From Colletes latitarsis (Eukaryota; Arthropoda; Insecta; Hymenoptera; Colletidae), in assembly GCF_051014445.1 (NCBI RefSeq), contig NW_027488368.1, positions 26,882,001 to 26,946,000 of the forward strand: DNA of 64,000 bases, given 5' to 3'. Positions 45,393 to 56,064 of the stretch are shown one piece after another (positions within the stretch are counted from its first letter, which is position 1; the number at the start of each line of letters is the position of its first letter). Below the pieces are notes generated by a model. That model was given only the letters and a program-made list of their open reading frames with translations, did not search any database and was not told where the DNA came from. The position numbers and the translations under genes are program-made.

Positions 45393-46789
45393 CGGTGATA
45401 TCCTCTAAAATATTAATCGGAACCAGGTTTAATTGACTGTTTCGGTGTGGTGCCACATTACTAAGTAATCAAACCAGAAAAAACCCAGGAACGGGCCAAC
45501 ATGGTATGCGAAGAATGCGAAAGTATGAGTCAGATGATGGCAAATACCAGACCTAACCCACACATAGCCGTTATCCTGTAAAATATAAATCGCCATCCAG
45601 GTTTAATTGACTGTTTCGGTGTGGTGCCACATTACTAAGTAATCAAACCAGAAAAAACCCAGGAACGGGCCAACAGGTATGCGAAGAATGCGAAAGTATG
45701 AGTCAGATGATGGCAAATACCAGACCTAACCCACACATAGCCGTTATCCTGTAAAATATAAATCGCCATCCAGGTTTAATTGCCTGCTTCGGTGTGGTAC
45801 CACATTACTATGTGATCCAAACCAGAAAAAACCAAGGATCTGGCCAACAAGTATGCGAGAAATGCGAAAGAAAAAGGATGATGGATGCCATTATCAGTCG
45901 TAACCCAGACCTAAGCGGTGTTATCCTCTAAAATATTAATCGAAACGCGGTTTAGTCGACTGTTTCGGTGTGGTACCACATTACTACGTGATCCAAATCA
46001 ACAGAAGCCCAGGATCTGGCCAAGCATTTGAAAAATGCGAAAGTATGAGCTAGATGATGCCAAATACCAGACCTAACCCAGACATAACCGGCGTTATCCT
46101 CTAAAATATTAATCGGAACCAGGTTTAATTGACTGTTTCTGTGTGGTACAACATTACTACGTAATCCAAATCAGAAAAAACCAAGGATCTGGCCAACAAG
46201 TATGCGAGAAATGCGATAGCAAGAGGATGATGTTTGCAATTATCAGACGTAACCCAGGCCTAACCGGTGATATCCTCTAAAATATTAATCGGAACCAGGT
46301 TTAATTGACTGTTTCGGTGTGGTGCCACATTACTAAGTAATCAAACCAGAAAAAACCCAGGAACGGGCCAACAGGTATGCGAAGAATGCGAAAGTATGAG
46401 TCAGATGATGGCAAATACCAGACCTAACCCACACATAGCCGGTATCCTGTAAAATATAAATCGCCATCCAGGTTTAATTGACTGTTTCGGTGTGGTACCA
46501 CATTACTATGTGATCCAAACCAGAAAAAACCAAGGATCTGGCCAAGAAGTATGCGAAGAATGCGAAAGTATGAGTCAGATGATGGCAAATACCAGACCTA
46601 AGCCAGATATAACCGGCGTTCCCCTCTAAAATATTAATCGGTACCAGGAATAATTGTCTGTCTCAGTGTAGTACCACATTACTACAAGATCCAAATCAGA
46701 AAAAACCCAGGATCTGGCCAACAGGTATGCATAAAATGCGAAAGTATGAGCTACATGATGGCAAATACCAGACCTAACCCCGACATAAC

Positions 46790-47290
46790 CGCTGTTATCC
46801 TCTAAAATGATAATCGGAACCAGGTTTAATTGAAATAACCGGCGTTATCCTCTAAAATATTAATCGCAGCCAGGTTTAATTGACTGTTTCGGTGTGGTAC
46901 CACATTACTACGTAATCAAACCAGAAATAGCCCAGGTACTGGCCATTCAAGTATGCGAAAAATACGAAAGTATGAGCTAGATGTAGGCAAATACCAGACC
47001 TAACCCAGATATAACCGGCGTTATCCTCTAAAATATTAATCGGAACCAGGTTTAGTTGACAGTTTCGGTGTGGTACCACATTACTACATGATCCAAACCA
47101 GAAAGAACCCAGCATCTGCCCAACAAGTATGTGAAGAATGCGAAATTATGAGCTAGATGATGGCAAATACCAGACCTAACCCAGACATAACCGGCGTTAT
47201 CCTCTAAAATGATAATCGGAACCAGGTTTAATTGAAATAACCGGCGTTATCCTCTAAAATATTAATCGCAGCCAGGTTTAATTGACTGTT
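46790..47290. repeat. Satellite block with truncated monomers, duplicated at 51630-52130
   Basis: Both loci contain two monomers reduced by the same deletion (TTTAATTGA joined to AATAACCGGCG, near 46832 and 47234; 51672 and 52074). The offset between the loci is 4840 bp. A fifth example of the junction is near 40110. Confidence 0.8.
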
Positions 47291-50200
47291 TCGGTGTGGT
47301 ACCACATTACTACGTAATCAAACCAGAAAAAAACCAGGATCTGGCCAACAGATATGCGAAGAATGTATGAGTCAGATGATGGTAAGTACCAGAACTAACC
47401 CAGACATAACCGGCGATATCTTCTAAAATATTAATCGCAACCAGGTTTAATTGACTTTTGCGGTGTGGTACCACATTACTACGTGATCCAAACTAGAAAA
47501 AGCCCAGGATCTGGCCAACAAGAATGCAAAAAATGCGAAAGTATGAGCTGGATGATGGCAAATAGCAGACCTAACCCAGACATATCCGGCGTTATCCTCT
47601 AAAATATTAATCGGAACCAGGTTTAATTGACTGTTCCGGTGTGGTGCCACATTACTATGTAATCAAACCAGAAAAAACCCAAGGTCTGGTCAACGGGTAT
47701 GCGAGAAATGCGAATGTATGAGCCAGATGTTAGCAAATACCAGAAATAACCCAGACATAACCGGCGATATCCTCTAAAATATTCATCGGAACCAGGTTTA
47801 ATTGACCCCTTCAGTGTGGTACCACATTACTACGTGATTTAAATCAACAAAAGCCCAGGATCTGGCCAACAAGTATGCGAGAAATGCGAAAGCAAGAAGA
47901 TGATGATTGCAATTATCAGACGTAACCCAGACCTAACCGGTGATATCCTCTGAAATATTAATCGGAACCAGGTTTAATTGACTGTTCCGGTGTGGTGCCA
48001 CATTACTATGTAATCAAACCAGAAAAAACCCAAGGTCTGGTCAACGGGTATGCGAGAAATGCGAATGTATGAGCCAGATGTTAGCAAATACCAGAAATAA
48101 CCCAGACATAACCAGCGATATCCTCTAAAATATTCATCGGAACCAGGTTTAATTGACCCCTTCAGTGTGGTACCACATTACTACGTGATTTAAATCAACA
48201 AAAGCCCAGGATCTGCCCAAGAAGTATGTGAAGAATGCGAAAGTATGAGTCAGATGATTGCAACTACCAGAACTAACAAAAACCTAACCGGCGCTGTTCT
48301 CTAAAATATTAATCGTAACTTTTTTTAATTGACTGTTCCGGTGTGGTGCCACATTACTATGTAATCAAACCAGAAAAAACCCAAGGTCTGGTCAACGGGT
48401 ATGCGAAAAATGCGAAAGTATGAGCTAGATGATGGCAAGTAGCAGACCTAACCCAGACATAACCGGCGATATCCTCTAAAATATTCATGGGAACCAGGTT
48501 TAATTGGCTGCTTCAGTGTGGTAGCACATTACTACGTAATCAAACCAGAAAAAACCCAGGAACTGGCCAACGGGTATGCGAAGAATGCGAAAGTATGAGT
48601 CAGATGATGGCAAATACCAGGCCTAACACAGACATAACCGGCGTTATCCTCTGAAATATTCATCGGAACCAGTAATAATTGTCTGTCTCAGTGTAGTACC
48701 ACATTACTACAAGATCCAAATCAGAAAAAACCCAGGATCTGGCCAACAGGTATGCGAAAAATGCGAAAGTATGAGCTGGATGATGGCAAATAGCAGACCT
48801 AACCCAGACATATCCGGCGTTATCCTCTAAAATATTAATCGGAACCAGGTTTAATTGACTGTTTCGGTGTGGTACCACATTACTATGTGATCCAAACCAT
48901 AAAAAACCCAGGATCTGGCCAACAAGTATGCGAAAAATGCGAAAGTATGAGCTAGATGATGGCAATTACCAGACATAACCCAGACATAACCGGCGTTATC
49001 CTCTAAAATATTCATCGGAACCAGGTTTAATTGACCCCTTCAGTGCGGTACCACATTACTACGTGATCCAAATTAGCAAAAGCCAACGATCTGGCCAACA
49101 AGTATGCGAAAAATGCGAAAGTATGAGCTGGATGATGGCAAATAGCAGACCTAACCCAGACATATCCGGCGTTATCCTCTAAAATATTAATCGGAACCAG
49201 GTTTAATTGACTGTTTCGGTGTGGTACCACATTACTATGTGATCCAAACCATAAAAAACCCAGGATCTGGCCAACAAGTATGCGAAAAATGCGAAAGTAT
49301 GAATCAGATGATGGCAAATACCAGACCTAACCCAGACATAACCAGAGTTATCCTCTAAAATATTAATCGGAACCAGGAATAATTGTCTGTCTCAGTGTAG
49401 TACCACATTACTACGATATCCAAACCAGAAAAAGCCCAGGATCTGGCCATTCAAGTATGCGAAAAATGCGAAATTATGAGTCAGATGATTGCAAATACCA
49501 GTCCTAATCCAGACATAATCGCCGTTATCCTTTAAAATATTAATCGCAACCAGGTTAAAGCGACTGTTACGGTATGGTACCACATTACTACGTGCTCCAA
49601 ACCATAAAAAACCCAGGATCTGGCCAACTTGTAAGCGAAAAATGCGAAAGTATGAGCCAGATGATTGCAAATACCAGAAATAACCCAGACATAACCAGCG
49701 TTAACCTCTGAAATATTAATCGGAAACAGGTTTAATTGACTGTTTCGGTGTGGTACCACATTACTACGTAATCCAAATCAGAAAAAAAACAGGATCTGGC
49801 CAACAAGTATGCGAGAAATGCTAAAACAAAAGGATGATGATTGCAATTATCAGACGTAACACAGACCTAAACGGTGTTATCCTCTAAAATATTAAGCGCG
49901 TTGAGGCTTAATCGACTGTTTCGGTGTGGTACCACATTACTATGTGATCAAACCAGAAAAAACCCAAGGTCTGGCCTACAGGTATGTGAGAAATGCGAAA
50001 GCAAGAGGATGATGATTGCAATTATCAGACGTAACCCAGACCTAACCGGTGATATCCTCTAAAATATTAATCGGAACCAGGTTTAATTGACTGTTTCGGT
50101 GTGGTACCACATTACTACGTAATCCGAATCAGAAAAAACCCAGGATCTGGCCAACAGGTATGCGAGAAATGCTAAAACAAAAGGATGGTGATTGCAATTA

Positions 50201-52704
50201 TCAGACGTAACCCAGCCTAAACGGTGTTATCCTCTAAAATATTAAGCGCAACGAGGTTTAATCGACTGTTTCGTTGTGGTACCACACTACTATGAGATCC
50301 AAGCCAGAAAAAACCCAGGATCTGCCCAACAAGTATGTGAAGAATGCGAAAGTATGAGTCAGATGATTGCAAATACCAGACCTAACACAAACCTAACCGG
50401 CGTAGTTCTCTAAAATATTAATCGGAACCAGGAATTATTGTCTGTCTCAGTTTAGTACCACATTACTACGATATCCAAACCATAAAAAACCCAGGATCTG
50501 GCCAACATGTATGCGAAAAATGCGAAAGTATGAGCCAGATGATTGCAAATACCAGAACTAACCCCGACATAACCGACGTTACCCTCTAAAATATTAATCG
50601 GAACCAGGAATAATTGTCTGCCTCAGTGTAGTGCCACATTACTACATAATCCAAATCAGAAAAAACCAAGGATCTGGCCAACAAATATGCGAGAAATGCG
50701 AACGCAAGAGGATGATGATTGCAATTATCAGACGTAACCCAGACCACCACGGTGATATCCTCTAAAATATTAATCGGAACCAGGTTTAATTGACTGTTTC
50801 GGTGTGGTGCCACATTACTACGTGATCCAAACTAGAAAAAGCCCAGGTTCTGGCCATTCAAGTATGCCAAAAATGCGAAAGTATGAGACAGATGATTGCT
50901 AATACGAGACCTAACCCAGACATAACCGGCGTTATCCGCTAAAATATTAATCGCAACCAGGTTTAGTTGACAGTTTCGGTGTGGTACCACATTTCTACGT
51001 AATCCAAACCGGGAAAAATCCAGGATCTGGCCAACAAGTATGTGAAGAATGCGAAATTATGAGCTAGATGATGGTAAGTAGCAGACCTAACCCAGACATA
51101 ACCGGCGTTATCCTCTAAAATATTAATCGGAACCAGGTTTTATTGACTGTTCCGGTGTGGTACCACATTACTATGTAATCAAACCAGAAAAAACCCAAGG
51201 TCTGGTCAACGGGTATGCGAGAAATGCGAATGTATGAGCCAGATGTTAGCAAATACCAGATATGACCCAGACATAACCGGCGTTATCCTCTAAAATATTA
51301 ATCGGAACCAGGAATAATTGTCTGTCTCAGTGTAGTACCACATTACTACAAGATCCAAATAAGAAAAAACCCAGGATCTGGCCAACAGGTATGCATGAAA
51401 TGCGAAAGTATGAGCTAGATGTAGGCAAATACCAGACCTAACCCAGATATAACCGTCGTTATCCTCTAAAATATTAATCGGAAGCAGGTTTAATTGACTC
51501 TTTCGGTGTGATATCACATTACTGCGTGATCCAAACCAGAAAAAACCCAGGATCTGGCCAACAGGTATGCATAAAATGCGAAAGTATGAGCTACATGATG
51601 GCAAATACCAGACCTAACCCCGACATAACCGCTGTTATCCTCTAAAATGATAATCGGAACCAGGTTTAATTGAAATAACCGGCGTTATCCTCTAAAATAT
51701 TAATCGCAGCCAGGTTTAATTGACTGTTTCGGTGTGGTACCACATTACTACGTAATCAAACCAGATATAGCCCAGGTACTGGCCATTCAAGTATGCGAAA
51801 AATACGAAAGTATGAGCTAGATGTAGGCAAATACCAGACCTAACCCAGATATAACCGGCGTTATCCTCTAAAATATTAATCGGAACCAGGTTTAGTTGAC
51901 AGTTTCGGTGTGGTACCACATTACTACATGATCCAAACCAGAAAGAACCCAGCATCTGCCCAACAAGTATGTGAAGAATGCGAAATTATGAGCTAGATGA
52001 TGGCAAATACCAGACCTAACCCAGACATAACCGGCGTTATCCTCTAAAATGATAATCGGAACCAGGTTTAATTGAAATAACCGGCGTTATCCTCTAAAAT
52101 ATTAATCGCAGCCAGGTTTAATTGACTGTTTCGGTGTGGTACCACATTACTACGTAATCAAACCAGAAATAGCCCAGGTACTGGCCATTCAAGTATGCGA
52201 AAAATACGAAAGTATGAGCTAGATGTTAGCAAATACCAGAAATAACCCAGACATAACCGGCGATATCCTCTAAAATATTCATCGGAACCAGGTTTAATTG
52301 ACCCCTTCAGTGTGGTACCACATTACTATGTGATCCAAACCATAAAAAACCCAGGATCTGGCCAACAAGTATGCGAAAAATGCGAAAGTATGAGCTAGAT
52401 GATGGCAATTACCAGACATAACCCAGACATAACCGGCGTTATCCTCTAAAATATTAATCAGAACCAGGTTAAAGCGACTGTTTCGGTATGGTACCACACT
52501 ACTACGTGATCCAAACCATAAAAACCCCAGGATCTGGCCAAGAAGTATGCGACAAATGCGAAAGTATGAATCAGATGATGGCAAATACCAGACCTAAGCC
52601 AGACATAACCAGAGTTATCCTCTAAAATATTAATCGGAACCAGGAATAATTGTCTGTCTCAGTGTAGTACCACATTACTACGATATCCAAACCAGAAAAA
52701 GCCC

Positions 52705-52960
52705 GCGGGACGGGGCCACTCCATCCCGCCGCTATCCGTCCCGGGGCCGCGTTTAGTGGCGGCTGCGAGCCCCAACTCGCAAACGCCCGCGACCCCGTTT
52801 CCACCCCTCGGCGGCCGGGCGTTCATGGCCGCACCAGACCGCCGAGGGTGCCTCCCCTTGCGTCGGACCGGTAGGGGGAGGCACTCCTACCCCCAACCGG
52901 TCCGACCCGGCGCCGCCTGGCGGGAGGAGGGTCCCCTCAGGACCCCCCTCCCAGCCTAGG
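52705..52960 (-). other. Partial 3' UTR of copy C
   Basis: The stop-proximal half of the 3' UTR remains with four or five of the eight stem-loops. The cut lies inside the ATAGCGGCGGGA stem, so the poly(A)-proximal hairpins are gone. One further stem (GGCGG...CCGCC) carries an extra mismatch. Confidence 0.75.
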
Positions 52961-55726
52961 TCATCCGCCACGCCGAGGCGGCCGCCCGCGACGCCTCGCG
53001 ACCGGGCGACGACCTCGGGCCACCGCACGAGCGCGAGCTGCAGCGGCGCGCTCCCTCCCCGCGGCCTCCTTCTGCAACATTACGTTCTCCCAGAAGGAGG
53101 CCACGGCCCTCCACTTCTCCTCGCTGCCGAGCATGGCGCGCACCACGCCCGGCAGCGAGACATCCCGCCCGACGACGCCGACCAGGACACGGCGCTCCCC
53201 CTCCCATGCAGGGCATACCTCCAGGGTATGATCCGCCGTGTCCTGCTCAGCGTCGCAGTGGCAGCAACGCGCCGTCGGCTCCTTCCCTATCCGGCACAGG
53301 TATCTTCCGAAGCTGCCATGCCCGGAAAATACCTGTGCCAGCCGGTAGGTGAGGCTGCCATGGCCTCTGTCCAGCCACTCCTTCAGGAGTGGCCGAACAG
53401 CCCCGACAGTCCGGTGCCCCGCGGTTGGCAGAGCCAGCCGCTCCTGCCACGCGAGCAACACGGACTGCCGGGCCTGGCGCTTCAAATCGCCCCAAGCAGG
53501 TTCCTGCCCGCCCGGGACCGCCCCCACCCCCGCGCGACGGTCGACGCGGTGCCGGTACATCACCGCGTGCGACCGCGCGAGCAGGTCCACGGGCGGCATC
53601 CCCGCTAGAACCGTCGCCGCCTCATGTGACATGGTCCGATACCCGCGGACGACCCTGAGCGCCATGCGCCTCTGCACCCGACGCAGCATAGTCATGCTGC
53701 GCCGGGAGGCAGCCAGGTCGTCCGCCCAGACGGGGGCCCCGTATAGGGCCACCGACTGGACCATTGCCACATAGAGGCGACGAACTCGGCCCGCCGGGCC
53801 CCCCAGGTTGGGCAGGATCCGGCCCAGAGCCGCAACCATCCTTTCCAACCGGGGGACCAGGCAGCGGAAATGCTCCTCGAAACGCCAGTGGCTATCGAGG
53901 ATCAGCCCTAGATACCTGATCTGGGGCTTCACCTCGATGTCAGCCCCACCCATCCGGATCACAGGGGGTGGCGGATCCTGCCGAGGTGAATGAAACGCAA
54001 TCACCTCGGTCTTATGGACCGCCACCGTCATCCCCATCCCCCTGATCCGGTCGACGACGCGTTGCGACCCCTCCTCCGCGCGACGCATGGCCCTCCCCCA
54101 GTGCGCCCCGACGGCCAGCACCAGTGTGTCATCCGCATAACACACCGTGCTGACGCCGTCGGGGAGGCCGGCCCGCAACACCGAGTCGTACGCGATGTTC
54201 CACAGGAGTCGATGATATTCGAGTCCCCTCCTTATCTCTTCCCAGGGGAGGGTGTTAAAGGCACCTCTCCGAGGTAAAGGTAGAAAGGAATCTCTCCGAT
54301 CCGCAGGTCCTCCACAGGACAGTCCCCCGCCCTCGCAAGGGCACGGGACACATCCTGTGCGCTGACCGAGTCGTCCAGCCCACAAACGCGCATCTCCGTG
54401 CGCTTCGTGGGCCGGGCGACCCGGACACCTCGCTCGCCCAGCTGCTCCCGGAGCCTCTGGGCGAGACGATCCGCCTTCGCGCCGCCTTCTGCACCGGGGA
54501 TCTCCAGCAAGAGACCTCTTCGCCCTCACGGAGGCGATGCCCAGCTCTTCCAGGGAGATATTCTCCCTGGCGAGCCGCATCGCCTCCGCGAGGGTCAGGT
54601 CGCCCCCCTGCGCAACGGTCAGCGTCACCGCCGCCGTTTTTGGGGGACGACCTGGTCGTGCCTTCCCGACCTTCGCGGCCTTTACCTTGGCCGCCGGCGG
54701 CGGAGGCGGAGGCTGCGGTTGCGAGGCCTCCCTCGCCGCCCGCTTCGCCTTCCGCCCCACCACCTCACTCCACGCCACCCCCCCTTGGGAGGGTGCTGTG
54801 CAGGACGCGACCACCGCGACCACGGGTACACCACCCCCCTTGGGCGTCGCGACCCGGGGCCCTGGTGCCGCAACGCTGGGCGGAGCCTTCACTCCGCCCT
54901 TCTTTGCCTTCCCCGACTGTACCGGAACAGGTCGGGGAGGCACCGCCTTCCTGCTGACCGCTCTTCCGGCGAGGAGCTCCTCCCGGAAGGCGGCCAGCTT
55001 GCCATCAACCATGTCCCCAATCCTCCTCAGAAGATCGTCTTCTGAGGAGGACGGGGACTTCTTCACGGGCGGAGTGCGGGTGGAGGGGCCCGCGGAGCCC
55101 CGCACCACTGCCGCCGCACTCCGCTTATTTACCTCCGCCGAGGGACGCGGCGGTGGAGGAGGAGGGAGGATGGGAGGGAGGGCCGCGCTGTTCCACAGCG
55201 CCTCTGCCCTCCTCCTCCCCTGTCGCTCCTCCTCCAACAGGAGCTGCAGACGGGCGTTCCGCCCTCTGAGCTCCCGCGCCGCCTCCCTCATTTCCTCCGC
55301 CGCGGCCTTCAGGGCCTCCGCGCCACCGCTTTTCTGCCCCTTAAAGGCGCAGGCAGCGGCGACTTTCTCCACCCGCCTCAGGGACGAGGAGATCCTCTCC
55401 GATATCTCCTCGGTCACCTCGTCCCTGAGGCAACTCAGCCTCACCGACGGGCTCATCGCCCCGCCCACCTCGACGACGGCCTGCCCCGTCCTCTTCCTCT
55501 TAGAGCCTATGTGGCTCGTGCTGGAGGAGAAGGACGAGACCGACGCCGTCTCGTCGTCCTCCTCCACCCTCCACGAAGCCGGACCTGGCGCTGAGTGGGG
55601 CGCGAGCGCCGCCACCCTAACCCCAACCCCGTCTCCGTCTTCCCCAACCGACAAAACCCGCTCCATCCCCATTTTATTTTCTGTGTCTATAATAATCCCA
55701 CGAGATGGTCGGAAATAAAGGTCCAC
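52961..55726 (-). pseudogene. ORF1-ORF2 chimeric open frame of copy C
   Basis: Deletions have fused the two ORFs into one 921-codon open frame. Residues 1 to about 404 are ORF1, about 405-487 are ORF1 sequence read out of frame after the 14-bp deletion, and about 488-921 are ORF2 from the AFNTLPW part of motif A to the C-terminus. The endonuclease, ORF1 zinc knuckles, catalytic Asp of motif A and motif B (43 codons including GVPQGS) are absent; YADD and the C-terminal CCHC remain. The ORF1 start ATG is changed to ATA, so the frame is open from GTG only and the next ATG lies at 55672. It is not expected to make an active enzyme. That the frame is still open after three deletions is notable, but high GC content makes long open frames common here. 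Confidence 0.85.
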
Positions 55727-56064
55727 CCGGGCAGAGCCGCCTTACCCGGATAAGCCTAATACTCCGGGGGTTCGGCAGGTTCCCCGGAGGTGGTCGCTTG
55801 GGATTGGGCCTTCTCCCCCAACCATGCATCCCATCGCCGCGCACCATAGCTTAGGATTGGAGGGCGATTTTATAGAGTCGCCATACTCGTGGCCCTGGCG
55901 GTTAAGCCAAGACCCCCGTTCCTCCTGCCGTCACGTACCATTCACAAAACCAATAGGGAATTGTGAATGGGTCGTTGTGACGACCAACAGGAGGCTTACG
56001 GTGTGTGTATGACTCGGGTTCGTTAAGCCCGTACTGCAGCTGAAAGGCTGGCAGCCCCTGAGGG
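55727..56064 (-). promoter_or_regulatory. 5' UTR of copy C
   Basis: The leader is almost identical to that of copy A, including the nested stem at 55921-55993 with CCATTCACAA/TTGTGAATGG. It lacks the 10-bp TACCCCGGGT present in copy A and ends at CCCCTGAGGGG against satellite 2. Confidence 0.75.

Larger units (their letters stand above)
31391..52704. repeat. Satellite 1 array, segment e
   Basis: This is about 21.3 kb of satellite 1 after copy B, ending at the junction with copy C. It contains several higher-order repeats, listed separately, and repeated internal-deletion monomers in which TTTAATTGA runs directly into AATAACCGGCG. No gene is supported; minus-strand ORFs of 65-141 residues are monomer translations. 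Confidence 0.95.
52705..56064 (-). mobile_element. R1-clade retrotransposon, rearranged copy C at the satellite 1/2 border
   Basis: Copy C has the authentic 5' end (same terminus as copy A) next to satellite 2, but its 3' end is lost. It joins satellite 1 at 52704/52705, which corresponds to copy A position 15495, so 283 bp including the poly(A) tail are missing and no target duplication can be found. Internally it lacks 129 bp (equivalent to copy A 17012-17140), about 2.2 kb (17195-19395, replaced by about 26 bp of other sequence at 54264-54289) and 14 bp near 54514. The remainder is nearly identical to copy A, so the damage is recent. Confidence 0.9.

Noticed and set aside
1..52704. Dozens of minus-strand ORFs of 60-140 residues with a recurring peptide (for example NVVPHRNSQLNLVPINILED)
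   Set aside because: They are translations of the tandem monomer. The monomer length is not a multiple of three, starts are often GTG, and stops recur at satellite variants. There is no sign of codon-level constraint.
1..52704. CENP-B box in satellite 1
   Set aside because: The nearest match, TTCGGTGTGGTACC, lacks the required A and CGGG of the core motif.
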